A stretch of DNA of 64,000 nucleotides. Source: Arthrobacter sp. B1I2 (GTDB lineage: Bacteria > Actinomycetota > Actinomycetes > Actinomycetales > Micrococcaceae). How positions within the stretch are numbered: position 1 is the stretch's first letter; each line of letters begins with the position of its first letter. This document shows positions 1 through 9,032 of the stretch, piece after piece. Below the pieces are notes generated by a model. That model had not been told where the DNA came from and made no database searches. It worked only from the letters and a program-made list of their open reading frames with translations. A program made the translations under genes and the position numbers. The stretch is taken from the NCBI RefSeq assembly GCF_030816485.1, contig NZ_JAUSYC010000002.1, forward strand, positions 234,311 through 298,310, written 5' to 3'.

Positions 1-495
1 CTGGAATATGGCCACGACGATGACCCAAGACATGAAGTGCGGCAGGTAGAGGATGCTCTGGACCCATTGCTTGACCCGATTGGATATGAGGCTGTTCAGG
101 AGCAGAGCCAGGGCGATAGGTGCGGGGAAAACCAGCACTACCTGAAGCAACAGGATGATGAGCGTGTTACCCAATGCCCTCATGAACGCCGCGTCGCCGT
201 TGAAGAGAACCTTGAAGTTCTCGAATCCCACCCACGGGCTGTCCCAGATGCCAATGAACGGCTGGTAGTCCTTGAAGGCGGTGACGTTCCCGAGGAGCGG
301 CACGTAATGGAAAGCCAGGATCAGCAGGATGCCCGGCGCGGCGAGCAGCAGCAGAGGCCAGTCGGTGCGAAGCCGCGCCCTGAACGTGCTCTTATTCCTG
401 GCGGGGCCACGAGCCTCGCGCTGTGGACCTGGCCCGGTCTGCTGATCCTGCGTATGCGCCGGATCAGCCAAGGAGGTCGTTTCGATGTTGGACAT
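1..495 (-). CDS. Carbohydrate ABC transporter permease, LplB-like (partial, C-terminus beyond left edge)
   Basis: Reading leftward from an ATG at 495 the frame stays open for 165 codons to base 1, so the gene is cut by the window edge. After an about 45-residue polar, Gln/Arg-rich N-terminus comes a hydrophobic segment (WPLLLLAAPGILLILAF), then the loop VPLLGNVTAFKDYQPF, which is typical of LplB/UgpA-type permeases of polyol or oligosaccharide importers, and two further membrane spans. AGGAAC sits just before the ATG. It is separated from the operon on its right by a terminator and has its own operator-like palindrome (575-588), so it probably begins a second sugar-transport operon co-regulated with that at 12.1 kb. 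Confidence 0.88.
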   Translation of the reverse strand, partial: MSNIETTSLADPAHTQDQQTGPGPQREARGPARNKSTFRARLRTDWPLLLLAAPGILLILAFHYVPLLGNVTAFKDYQPFIGIWDSPWVGFENFKVLFNGDAAFMRALGNTLIILLLQVVLVFPAPIALALLLNSLISNRVKQWVQSILYLPHFMSWVIVVAIFQ

Positions 496-574
496 AGTTC
501 CTGACGCCTTGGTTGGAGACGAACCTTGCTGAATTGGGGGACGCGGCCCTGCCGCATCTAAGAAGAAACCCCGG

Positions 575-588
575 TGAAATCGATATCA
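575..588. promoter_or_regulatory. Operator-like palindrome, second copy
   Basis: Read on the minus strand this is TGATATCGATTTCA, 13 of 14 bases identical to the perfect palindrome at 12180-12193. It lies 80 bp upstream of the permease start at 495. I infer a binding site for the LacI-family regulator at 12952-13980. Confidence 0.5.
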
Positions 589-602
589 TCAACTACCGTA
601 AA

Positions 603-638
603 GCAGGCCGGTGTGTTGTTCAAGTCACACCGGCCTGC
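603..638 (-). terminator. Rho-independent-type hairpin after the GH127 gene
   Basis: A perfect 13-bp stem (GCAGGCCGGTGTG / CACACCGGCCTGC) with a 10-nt loop is followed on the minus strand by TTTACGG. It lies just past the stop of the leftward operon at 647. Confidence 0.7.
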
Positions 639-646
639 CTTAAGGG

Positions 647-2578
647 TTAGTAAGCAGTTCCCGGGGTGTGTACCGGGATCCATATCCGCATGGTCGAGCT
701 GCCGCGTTCGGCCCAGGAATGGTAAGGGACCAGTGCCACCCCGCACGTGGCTCCAGCAGGCGTGTGATACTCGCCTGCGAAGGGCCATGAGCGGTTTGAT
801 GTCTCCCGCTGCAGTGACGCCAGTTGTACGGTGACGGTGCCGTCCTTTTCGCCGATGCCTGCCGTCGTGTCGATTTGTGCGTCCGACAGTTCCCAATCGG
901 AGGGGAGGTCGACGGATTCCAGGGCGAAGACCTCGGGGCCGCGTTCGATGGCCACGCAGCCGCGGACAGCGTCGATGCGGTCATCGGGCCAGGAGAACCT
1001 GGGCTTCATAGGCAGGTTCAGAGTGATGTCCTGCCCTGGCAGGAAAGCTTGGGTGATTGTGGCTGTGCCCGGAGCGGAGGGCTGCGCGCCTTCGCCGGCG
1101 TCCATCGTCGCTCCCGTTGCCCAGCCGGGAACCCGCAGGCTGATGCTGACGGGCGAATCTGGCGCTTCGACCACGGTGATCTTGATGCTACCGGTCGTTG
1201 GGTAGTCGGTGTCCACATCCAGGACCAGGGTGCCGGGGCCCAGTTCGGCGCGGATGCGTCCTGCCGCGTACTGGTGGATTTGCACACCGGCAGTGTCAGT
1301 GGTTGCGACGTAGGAGCTGAGGCTTGCCAGGGTCCGGGCGACGTTGGGCGGGCAGCAGGACACTTCGAACCATGCTTCACGGCCGCTGGAGCCTCCGCGG
1401 ATACAGACGCCGTCCTCGTTCAGTGGTGCTTCCCCCGCCGTGGAGCGCTGGTGCAGGGTGTTGGCGTAGAAAAAGGACTTGCCGTCGGCGGAGGGGGAAG
1501 TTGCCACGATGTTGAACAGGGTCCGCTCGATCAGGTCCGCATATTGCGGGTCGCCGGTTGCCAGCAGCAGGCGCCAGCTAAACATGATGGAGGCGACGCC
1601 TGCGCATGTTTCGCAGTACGAGCGGTCCGGCGGGAGCACGAAGTCTTCCCCGTACGCCTCGTCCATGTGGTGCGAGCCCATCCCGCCCGTGATGTAGGTG
1701 CGGGCGGCGACGGTGTTTTTCCACTGGAGCTTCAGGGCATCGAGGAGTTCGGTGTCGTTGGTTTCAACGGCTACGTCGACGGCTCCGGCCGCGAGGTACA
1801 GGGCACGGACGGCATGGCCTCGCAGGACGGTGGCCGCGCGGACGGGCATGTCGTCCTGCCAATAGGCCTGGCCGAATTCAAACAGGGGCAGCGTTCCGGT
1901 ACCTCGGCGCTCGATGAAGGTTTTGGCCTGGTCCAGGTAGCGCTGTTCGTCCGTGACCCGGAACAGCTCCACGAGGGCGACCTCGATTTCAGCGTGCCCG
2001 CACACTTTATCCAGCCCATCGGGGCCGAACATGGTGCAGACGTGGTCGGCCAGTTTTCGGGCCACGTCCAGCAGTTTTGTCGCCCCGGTGGCACGGTGGT
2101 TGGCTACTGCGGCCTGAATAAGATGGCCGAAGCAGTACAGTTCATGGCCCCACTTGAAATCCGAGTAGCGGGGCTGCTGCCAGGGCCTGCCAAACAATGT
2201 GTGGAGGTAGCCGTCAGGGTCCTGGGCTTCGGCCAGCTTATCGATGAACGCGTCCAGGACCTCGTCCAGTTCGGTTGCGCCGGAGCGGGCATGTTCCCAG
2301 GACATGGCTTCGATCAGCTTATAAATTTCCGAGTCGGCGAATTCCCGTCCTCGGTGCTCGTACTTTTCCTTCCCAGCCGCTTTCTCCAGGTTGCCCAACC
2401 AGTCAAGCCGGGTGACCCAGGAGATGCCATGGGGAATGATGGCGGCACGGTTCAGTTCTTGGCGTTCCCCCCAAAAGCCGCCCGACAGCGATACGGTCGG
2501 CAAGGGCAATGGCGAAAGAACACCCGTCGAGGGGGCGACCGGGAATGTTTCTGTTGCGGTGACGTGAACGGATTGCAT
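647..2578 (-). CDS. Glycoside hydrolase family 127 (beta-L-arabinofuranosidase-like)
   Basis: Cytoplasmic enzyme expected to release arabinofuranose from short oligosaccharides. The 643-residue protein carries the GH127 metal/nucleophile set: SYCETC (Glu323 and Cys325) and VSCCPPN (Cys408, Cys409), corresponding to the Zn-binding Cys3-Glu site in which one Cys is the nucleophile. The N-terminal SLSGGFWGERQELNR block is also typical. No signal peptide is seen. An upstream in-frame start at 2599 is possible, but GGAGGT sits directly before the ATG at 2578, which I prefer. It is the last gene of the operon from 12.1 kb. Specificity within GH127 (arabinofuranoside versus an acceric-acid-type substrate) cannot be told from sequence. 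Confidence 0.92.
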   Translation of the reverse strand: MQSVHVTATETFPVAPSTGVLSPLPLPTVSLSGGFWGERQELNRAAIIPHGISWVTRLDWLGNLEKAAGKEKYEHRGREFADSEIYKLIEAMSWEHARSGATELDEVLDAFIDKLAEAQDPDGYLHTLFGRPWQQPRYSDFKWGHELYCFGHLIQAAVANHRATGATKLLDVARKLADHVCTMFGPDGLDKVCGHAEIEVALVELFRVTDEQRYLDQAKTFIERRGTGTLPLFEFGQAYWQDDMPVRAATVLRGHAVRALYLAAGAVDVAVETNDTELLDALKLQWKNTVAARTYITGGMGSHHMDEAYGEDFVLPPDRSYCETCAGVASIMFSWRLLLATGDPQYADLIERTLFNIVATSPSADGKSFFYANTLHQRSTAGEAPLNEDGVCIRGGSSGREAWFEVSCCPPNVARTLASLSSYVATTDTAGVQIHQYAAGRIRAELGPGTLVLDVDTDYPTTGSIKITVVEAPDSPVSISLRVPGWATGATMDAGEGAQPSAPGTATITQAFLPGQDITLNLPMKPRFSWPDDRIDAVRGCVAIERGPEVFALESVDLPSDWELSDAQIDTTAGIGEKDGTVTVQLASLQRETSNRSWPFAGEYHTPAGATCGVALVPYHSWAERGSSTMRIWIPVHTPGTAY

Positions 2579-2650
2579 AGGACCTCCATGCCGCTTCAAC
2601 GCGGCGGACTCAATTTAACAGTGGTTGGGGAGTGGGAAATGACGGTGTTG

Positions 2651-3607
2651 CTAGGCCAACCGCGCCAGGTGTTCGGCGACGAGTTGGGTGACACCGAAGA
2701 CAGGGGCTTGAGTAACTGGGCGGACATCGGTTATTCCGTCCTTGGCCAGGGCTTCACGGAAGGCTGATTGGAGCCTTGGTACGTGCATGCCAAGGCCTCC
2801 GCCCAGAACGACTGGTCCGGTGATGCCCAGTTGGAACAGTGTTTGCGTTGTCATGTCAGCGAGATCCTGTCCGGCACGGTCAAGCATCTTCTGGCTGGGA
2901 AGGTGTCCGGCGTCAGCGGCGTCTACTATCAGACGTGCCTGCTGTGCCCAGTACCGGCGTCCTGTGCCCGCCGAATGGAACAGGGCGATCAGTTGATTGG
3001 GATGATCCAGATCGCACGCGGCTAAGAGACTCTGGGTGAGGGCATCCGCTTCGTAGCCTTGGTTCATTCTGCGCAGGCTGTGGCGGACGGCTTCCCGGCC
3101 GAGCCAGTATCCGCTTCCCTCGTCTCCCAGCAGGTATCCCCATCCCCCTGCCCGTGCCTCGACTCCGCGTGGATTACGTCCCCAGGCCGCTGACCCTGTC
3201 CCGGCGATGACGGCAACTCCGCTGCTGACACAGCCTGCTGCGAGCAGCAGTCGGGAGTCGTGGACGACGGTGGTCAGCGCTTTCGGCGCGAAGGGGGCAA
3301 TGAGGGCTTTTAGGGCTTCGGCATCGGCGTCCGTGTCGATTCCGCCGGCGCCGGCGTATACCTGTTCAACGTTTCCGTAGCCAATGTCCGCGAAAAGCTC
3401 TGCGAGGTGTGCGTGGGCAGCTTCCCGGCTGACGTTCTGGACGTTGGCACTGCCGGCGATACTGTCGGCGACAGGCACACCATTTTCGAACCGTACGCCG
3501 TGAGTCTTGGTCCCTCCGATATCCAGGCCGATCAAGGCGCCCGTTGCGCCGCTGGCCGTAGGGATCATCCCATCGGTGGTGGATAGGGAGTTCGCTGAGT
3601 TGGTCAT
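2651..3607 (-). CDS. BadF/BadG/BcrA/BcrD-family ATPase, N-acetylglucosamine kinase-like
   Basis: ASKHA-fold kinase of 318 residues. The phosphate-1 loop LIGLDIGGTKTHGVRF is at about 26-41, the phosphate-2 region VAVIAGTGSAAWGRNP at about 132-147, and GYLLGDEGSGYWLGREA follows; the last is characteristic of GlcNAc-kinase-like members. It probably phosphorylates a sugar released by the neighbouring glycosidases. It starts 1 bp after the manA stop, so the two are translationally linked. A later Met at residue 14 is an alternative start. The substrate is not determinable from sequence. Confidence 0.85.
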   Translation of the reverse strand: MTNSANSLSTTDGMIPTASGATGALIGLDIGGTKTHGVRFENGVPVADSIAGSANVQNVSREAAHAHLAELFADIGYGNVEQVYAGAGGIDTDADAEALKALIAPFAPKALTTVVHDSRLLLAAGCVSSGVAVIAGTGSAAWGRNPRGVEARAGGWGYLLGDEGSGYWLGREAVRHSLRRMNQGYEADALTQSLLAACDLDHPNQLIALFHSAGTGRRYWAQQARLIVDAADAGHLPSQKMLDRAGQDLADMTTQTLFQLGITGPVVLGGGLGMHVPRLQSAFREALAKDGITDVRPVTQAPVFGVTQLVAEHLARLA

Positions 3608-3608
3608 G

Positions 3609-4910
3609 TCATGCCTGAGGTGTCGTTACGGCTTTGGTCATAGGGTGGGCGGGCCGTCGATGGGGCATCGCTTCCTGGATCCCTGTGGTGGCGACGAAGG
3701 CAACCAGTGGTTCCGTGCTGCCTGCCCGCAACCTAACAGGGCTTTCATGGGCTCCGGCAAAGGCGCTGTCGCCTTTCCCCAGCTCCAATGTCTGCAGGCT
3801 GGTCTCTAGCACTCCACTGCCGGAGGCCACTAGGACAAGCGCCGGAAGCCCTGCTGGAAGATCGATGTTTGGGGCTCCGGGCTCCAGTTCGATCCGCTGC
3901 AATTGGAACTCGTCGAAGGGAGGCTGCCAGATCCGCTGTCCTTCTGCGGGAGAAGCCGCGGCGAGTCTTGGAACGGGCAGGGGCGTGAAGTCAACTGTTC
4001 TCAACAGTTCGTCAACGTCAATGTGCTTGGCGGTTAGTCCGCCGCGCAGCACGTTATCGGAGGAAGCCATGACTTCGATGCCCAAGCCGTGTAGATAGGC
4101 GTGAATATTCCCGGCGGGCAGGTAGACCGCTTCGCCTGGGCGAAGGGAAACCCTGTTCAACATCAGGGATATCAAAACCCCCGGGTCCCTTGGATACGCT
4201 TCACTAAGGTCCAGTGCCGTTTTCAAAGCCGCGGTATACGGACCCTCGGGAATCGTCGAGCCCAGCAGCGCCGCCACGGCGTCAACCGCGCAGGAGACTT
4301 CATCGCCGCCCCTGATCAGTCCGGTGAAGGTTTGTCGGATAGCAGATGGGTCGTCGGCGCCGGCAAGCGTGGAGGTGGCCTCCTGCAGGACCTCGGGGAT
4401 TTCGGCCCCTGTCTCCCTGAACAGGGTCACGAGCGCGTCGAAAATCGCTTTGGTCTCCGATGCGGGGCGGAACCCGCACAAGGCCTCGAAGTCCGTGAGG
4501 GCCAGAATCATTTCGGGCTTGTGGTTGGGGTCCTTGTAGTTGCGTGTTTGGGCTTCTTTCGGGAGGCCGAGGGCCTCTTCGGCTGCGAACCCGGCTGCGG
4601 CCTGTTCCCGGGTCGGGTGCACCTGCAGCGAGAGTGGAGATTCAGCGGCCAGCACCTTCATCAGGAACGGCAATGTGCTCCCGAAGGCCGCGTGGCTGTC
4701 CGGCCCCAGCAGGCCTTCCGGATCAGCTTCTATCAACTTATCCAGCCGTATATGACCGCGGTCCAGTATTGCCTCTGACGGCGCACCTGGATGGGCGCCG
4801 ATCCACATCTCCGCCTCCGGGGCGCCTGACGGTGGATGGCCAAGGAAATCGGCGATGAGGGTCTTTGATCCCCATGCGTAATCCCTGATGCTGTTGTTCA
4901 GTGTGTACAT
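3609..4910 (-). CDS. manA: Mannose-6-phosphate isomerase, type I
   Basis: Zinc cupin enzyme interconverting mannose-6-P and fructose-6-P. The start YTLNNSIRDYAWGS is diagnostic. Metal ligands are visible in SLQVHPTREQA (Gln, His), PNHKPEM (Glu) and GNIHAYLHGLGIEVMASSDN (His). The frame is open further upstream (to 4976), but GAGAAGAG precedes the ATG at 4910 and homology begins there, giving 433 residues. It is in the same operon as the kinase and alpha-galactosidase. This suggests that mannose or another hexose is a product of the oligosaccharide being degraded. Confidence 0.93.
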   Translation of the reverse strand: MYTLNNSIRDYAWGSKTLIADFLGHPPSGAPEAEMWIGAHPGAPSEAILDRGHIRLDKLIEADPEGLLGPDSHAAFGSTLPFLMKVLAAESPLSLQVHPTREQAAAGFAAEEALGLPKEAQTRNYKDPNHKPEMILALTDFEALCGFRPASETKAIFDALVTLFRETGAEIPEVLQEATSTLAGADDPSAIRQTFTGLIRGGDEVSCAVDAVAALLGSTIPEGPYTAALKTALDLSEAYPRDPGVLISLMLNRVSLRPGEAVYLPAGNIHAYLHGLGIEVMASSDNVLRGGLTAKHIDVDELLRTVDFTPLPVPRLAAASPAEGQRIWQPPFDEFQLQRIELEPGAPNIDLPAGLPALVLVASGSGVLETSLQTLELGKGDSAFAGAHESPVRLRAGSTEPLVAFVATTGIQEAMPHRRPAHPMTKAVTTPQA

Positions 4911-5015
4911 AGCTCTTCTCAAAATCAGGAACCGCATGCTCAGAGGGGTAAGCGGTGGGAGGAAGTCGTCACTCATTGGGTTTTATCCGCTCAGGCGTGA
5001 CCGAGGGGGTGGGCC

Positions 5016-7112
5016 CTATGCGGCCTGTACGGTGAAGGTCCTTGCGGAGAGACGTCCAATGGGCGTGGTGGCGGTTAGGAATAAGTACCCGGATGGGTCC
5101 CACTTCGTCTCGAAGCCTTGGCCGGATCCCAGCCAGTTGATGGTGACTTCCTGTCCGGCCCACCGGGGCAGGTGCAGGGTCAGTTCGTTCTGTGCATGAT
5201 CGCGCTGCCAGACCGTCACCAGGTCCCTTTCGGAAGCCCGGAGTCCCACGGATAACCACTGGTCATTCCACCGGGGTATTCCTGACGGATAGAACGCCGT
5301 GGACGCTTGGATCTCCGGCAGTATTTCCTTGTGCACGGAGACGGCTTCGCGGACTAACGCCAGCTGGCCGGTTGTCATTTTGTCGAGGAAGCCCGAGAGG
5401 CACATCCGGCCGAGCATCCCCGTTGCCATGGTGAACCGTATTTCCTCATCGTCCATTCCGGGTTGTGGGTAGGCCCAGTTGGCTGCCTGCTCGGGGAGGA
5501 CGCTGAGGAAGGCGTTCGCGGCGATGGGCGGATACAGCAGCGGGTCCTGCTGGTCCGAGGTCGACTGAAGGTCAAGGCGTGCCAGGAGTGCGTAGTCCTG
5601 GCGCATCGCACCGGAGGCGCAGTTTTCGATAGTGACGTGGGGATGGCGGGCTTTGATGGCGTCCAGCCAGTCAAGGTAGGCCCGGTTATGTCCGAGCAGG
5701 CCCGCGCCGGAGGAGCCGGCGCCGAGGTCAGTTCCGGTACCGGCGGTGATGTTGTAGTCGAGCTTGAAATACACCGTGTTGAAGTCGGCCACGAGCCGGT
5801 CCACCGTCTCATCAAGGTGGGCTCTTGCTGCGGGGTGGCGGAAGTCGAGGTGGTACCGGCCGTGTTCTACTACCCGGACACCTCGGCGCTGAAGGAAGGC
5901 TTCTTCGGGGAGGGAGGCGGCCATGGCGCTTCGGACGCCCACCACTTCCGGCTCAAGCCAGAGCCCGACCCCCATGCCTGCGGAGCTGATGGCGTCGGTG
6001 ACCTCGGACAGTCCGTTGGGGAACCGTGCAGTTGAGGGTTGCCATTCCCCTACCGCGTCCCACCAATCGGTTGTGTCGTCGTACCAGCCTGCGTCGATGC
6101 AGAAGATGTCCGCACCGGCTTCAGCAGCGGCTGTGACCAGCGGGAGGAGTTTGCCGGTGCTCGGATCCCCCATCAGGGTGTTCATGAAGTCGTTGTAAAT
6201 CACGGGCGGCCGGTCCGAAAAAATGTGGCCCCGCAAGGCCCGGCGGTGTGCGGTCATCTGGGCAACCGCCCCATGCAAGCCGTCCCGGCTGACCGCCAGG
6301 GCGGCTGGGACGGTAGTGAATTGGTCGCCGGGCTCCAAGGAATGGAGCCAGTTGTGTTGATCATCTGTGGGGCCGAGCAGGGCAAGGTCGAGGGCGTCGC
6401 GGGTCTCACTCAGTTCCCAGGCCCATCCCCCGTTGTGTTCGACCTGCCACATCCAGCACCACTGGTCGTCGGCGTCAACCAGGGCCGCGGTGGGCAAAGG
6501 CCCCCCGGTGGACCAGGATGAGGTCGAGGCGCGAAGCAGATGCCCGCGCTGGTCCTGTTCGTGAAGGCCCAGGTTCAGGTCAGGCAGGGACCCGCGCAGG
6601 TCCTCCAGGGTCCATTGGTTTTCGCCCAGCCACTGGGAGGTGGCCGAGGCGAGCTGCAAAGTTGTGGCCTCGGCGGCCCGGTGTCCGGCCAGGAGTGGGA
6701 GGGCCAGGGTGGTGACGGCCTGAAGCGCGACGGGTTTGCGTCCGTTGTTGCGGACGGTCGTCACGGCCTGTACGGTGCTTGCGCCGTTGGCCGCGCGGAG
6801 GACAGTCTCTGCTTCCAGTCCGGTTTCCGTGTCGCGCTGGAGCACTGTGAGGATGTTCCAGCTGCCCTCCGATGCGGCGGTGTGGCTGACGTACCTGAGG
6901 CGTGCACCGACGGTGGATTCGGCGTACCGTTGGCTGGTTCTGGCTCTTCCCTCCTCTACGGTGAGGATTTCCACCAGGGCAGGGCCGGACGCCAGCGGTG
7001 ACGAGGCGGCCTCGGCCGGGTGCAGATAGGCGATGCCGACAGGGCTTTCCTTGCCGGCACGAAGCGCCAAGTGCAGGGTGCCGTTTGACCATGAAATGAA
7101 GCTGCTTTCCAT
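5016..7112 (-). CDS. Alpha-galactosidase, GH36
   Basis: Retaining glycosidase of 698 residues with the clan GH-D architecture: N-terminal beta-supersandwich, (beta/alpha)8 barrel, C-terminal beta domain. The nucleophile is in YFKLDYN (Asp452) and the acid/base in STSDQQD (Asp520); IENCASGAMR and CIDAGWYDD are further family motifs. No signal peptide, so it acts on imported oligosaccharides such as raffinose-type or galactomannan fragments. ATG at 7112 is preceded by AGGATG. Two bp separate it from the upstream dehydrogenase gene. Confidence 0.95.
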   Translation of the reverse strand: MESSFISWSNGTLHLALRAGKESPVGIAYLHPAEAASSPLASGPALVEILTVEEGRARTSQRYAESTVGARLRYVSHTAASEGSWNILTVLQRDTETGLEAETVLRAANGASTVQAVTTVRNNGRKPVALQAVTTLALPLLAGHRAAEATTLQLASATSQWLGENQWTLEDLRGSLPDLNLGLHEQDQRGHLLRASTSSWSTGGPLPTAALVDADDQWCWMWQVEHNGGWAWELSETRDALDLALLGPTDDQHNWLHSLEPGDQFTTVPAALAVSRDGLHGAVAQMTAHRRALRGHIFSDRPPVIYNDFMNTLMGDPSTGKLLPLVTAAAEAGADIFCIDAGWYDDTTDWWDAVGEWQPSTARFPNGLSEVTDAISSAGMGVGLWLEPEVVGVRSAMAASLPEEAFLQRRGVRVVEHGRYHLDFRHPAARAHLDETVDRLVADFNTVYFKLDYNITAGTGTDLGAGSSGAGLLGHNRAYLDWLDAIKARHPHVTIENCASGAMRQDYALLARLDLQSTSDQQDPLLYPPIAANAFLSVLPEQAANWAYPQPGMDDEEIRFTMATGMLGRMCLSGFLDKMTTGQLALVREAVSVHKEILPEIQASTAFYPSGIPRWNDQWLSVGLRASERDLVTVWQRDHAQNELTLHLPRWAGQEVTINWLGSGQGFETKWDPSGYLFLTATTPIGRLSARTFTVQAA

Positions 7113-7114
7113 CG

Positions 7115-8164
7115 TTATGCCATCCTCATCAGGTCGCTCAGGCCGACAGGGAACCGCTGGGGTGCCGCTGCGGCGTAGCGTTCGATTTCGTCGATTGCGT
7201 AGGCCGCCAGCCGGTGCAGTTCGGTGCCCATCGAACCGGCTATATGGGGTGTCAGAAGTACGTTGGGAAGGGTGTACAACGGATGGCCCGCGGGCAAGGG
7301 TTCCGGGCTGGTGACGTCCAGGAAAGCATTCAGCCGGCCTGATTCCAACTCACCGGTCAGTGCGTTGTGGTCCACAAGTTCCCCCCGGGCGGTGTTGATC
7401 AGTGTCGAGCCGTCCTTCATAGCGGCAAGCTGGGCAGGGCCGATCATGTTAAGGGTTTCTGGCAGAACCGGCGCATGCAGGGACACGATGTCGCTGCAGC
7501 TCATGAGTTCATCCAGGCTTACCCGGCGGGCGCCCAGCCGCAGTGCTTCGGCGTCGCTGATGGTGGGGTCGTACACGGTGACATCGAAATCAAAAGGCCG
7601 GAGACGTTCGAGGACCAGCCTTCCGATGGTGGACGCTCCCACGATCCCGATGGCCCGCTCGTAGTTGCCGGTGTCCGGAAATTCCAGCTCCCGGTCAATT
7701 TTGGTTTGGCGCTGCGTGTAGAGGTGGCTGGCAGCGATCGTTGACTTTCCCGCCAGGAGGATGAGGCCAAGGGTGAATTCGGCAACCGGCAAGGCATTTG
7801 CCTCGGCAGCCGTTGTCACTGTGACACCGCGTTCCCAGCATTCAGGCATGACATGGCCCTTGACGCTTCCACCTGCATGGGCGATGAGCCGGAGGCGGGG
7901 CATTCGGGCAAGAACCGTTGCGTCGATTCGGGGCGAAAACCAGCCGGTGAGGAGAACATCAACGTCTTCAAGGGCCTCATCGGGAGTCGTTTCAAAGTCC
8001 TGAATGACCAAGCTGAAGTCGCAATCGCAGATTGACTCGAGCCGGCTGCGGAGACGTTTGGAAAACAGGGCGTCCCGCAGGTCAGCGTCCTGCATCGCCA
8101 AGGCAACTTTGGGCCTGAACCGAGGCGTTTTTGGCACGGCGGTGCTGTGCAGTGCTGCATTCAA
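7115..8164 (-). CDS. D-isomer-specific 2-hydroxyacid dehydrogenase family protein
   Basis: NAD-dependent oxidoreductase of 349 residues. The Rossmann motif is IGIVGASTIGRLVLERL (about 173-189). The catalytic Arg is in LINTARGELVDHNAL, the Glu in the SPEPLP region and the His in LLTPHIAGSMG. The start is TTG within the TTGA stop-start overlap with the preceding gene, a coupling arrangement; no in-frame ATG occurs until residue 24. Likely role: oxidation or reduction of a sugar-acid intermediate. The substrate is unknown. Confidence 0.88.
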   Translation of the reverse strand: MNAALHSTAVPKTPRFRPKVALAMQDADLRDALFSKRLRSRLESICDCDFSLVIQDFETTPDEALEDVDVLLTGWFSPRIDATVLARMPRLRLIAHAGGSVKGHVMPECWERGVTVTTAAEANALPVAEFTLGLILLAGKSTIAASHLYTQRQTKIDRELEFPDTGNYERAIGIVGASTIGRLVLERLRPFDFDVTVYDPTISDAEALRLGARRVSLDELMSCSDIVSLHAPVLPETLNMIGPAQLAAMKDGSTLINTARGELVDHNALTGELESGRLNAFLDVTSPEPLPAGHPLYTLPNVLLTPHIAGSMGTELHRLAAYAIDEIERYAAAAPQRFPVGLSDLMRMA

Positions 8165-9009
8165 TTGATGTCCTCATCCCAATGTCTGTCGAGCCATGTC
8201 CGGACGGACCCGAGTGCGGCGTCCAGTGGAGCCGCCTGCGGATACCAGGCTTTTTCCCACTCGAGGGTGACCGGGCCGCAGTAACCGTGGCGAACCAGCA
8301 GCTGGCCAAACTCCTCGGTAGGCAAGGAACCCTTGCCGATGGGCAGCGGTGTGCTGCTGGCCGGCATGTCGGCGTCCTTGATCTGGACGCAGCCGTGACC
8401 GGCCGACAGCCAGGGCGCGAGGGTTTTCCACGTCTCTTCCAGCTGTTCGCCGACACGCCAAGGATGCAGTACATCCCATACCACCCCCACTGGTCCATCC
8501 ACGCGGTGGAGGATCCCGGCGATGTCCTTGCCTGAGGGATGCGAATCGTGAGTCTCCAGCACCGGCAGGACGCCGAGGTCCGTGGCGTATGAGGTGACGG
8601 CACTGAGCCTGCTTGCCGCCCGTCCATCCACCTCTTCACGGGATTCCACCAGGGGCGGGACGTCGGTGAAGGCGGCAGGTCCGGTATCTGCTCCGGGGAA
8701 TACGCGGACCATCGGTGCCCCGAGGTCCCTGGCGAAGGCGATTGCCTGGGTGAGCTCGGCGAGGACGGCTTCATCGGGCCCGGGAGCCGCCACCTTCACG
8801 TAGCTCGCGATGGCGGTTACCTGCACTTCTGCTGCTTCAATCTGGTGCCGGAGGTCGTCCCGGGCCTGTGTTCCCATGTGTGGGTCGGCGATTTCCCCTG
8901 CAGCGAGCCGCAGTTCAATGCCCGGGATGCGGTGTTGTTGCAGCCAGGCGAGGACGACGTCCAGGGGTATCCCGGGTGCGCCCAGCGTTGAGGCTGACGG
9001 CGTGATCAT
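8161..9009 (-). CDS. Sugar phosphate isomerase/epimerase-like TIM barrel protein
   Basis: AP-endonuclease-2-type xylose-isomerase-like barrel (282 residues). Visible are GIELRLAAGE near the N-terminus, a histidine-containing strand VLETHDSHPSGKDIAGIL and VWDVLHPWRVGE, metal-site regions of this superfamily. The frame extends to 9147, but AAGAGGAA precedes the ATG at 9009 and the barrel begins there. It follows the permease gene by 23 bp and overlaps the dehydrogenase start. Probably isomerises a keto-sugar or inositol-like intermediate; specificity unresolved. Confidence 0.87.
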   Translation of the reverse strand: MITPSASTLGAPGIPLDVVLAWLQQHRIPGIELRLAAGEIADPHMGTQARDDLRHQIEAAEVQVTAIASYVKVAAPGPDEAVLAELTQAIAFARDLGAPMVRVFPGADTGPAAFTDVPPLVESREEVDGRAASRLSAVTSYATDLGVLPVLETHDSHPSGKDIAGILHRVDGPVGVVWDVLHPWRVGEQLEETWKTLAPWLSAGHGCVQIKDADMPASSTPLPIGKGSLPTEEFGQLLVRHGYCGPVTLEWEKAWYPQAAPLDAALGSVRTWLDRHWDEDIN

Positions 9010-9032
9010 GTTGTTCCTCTTGTTTGGAAGGG

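Noticed and set aside
37..504. Plus-strand frame of 155 codons at the left edge
   Set aside because: Antisense to a permease gene whose frame runs off the window. The minus-strand translation has membrane spans and the LplB loop.
824..2767. Long plus-strand open frame (647 codons) over the GH127 gene
   Set aside because: Antisense shadow of a high-GC gene. Low-complexity Gly/Asp/Val-rich translation, no motif, and it covers a well-supported gene with catalytic residues.
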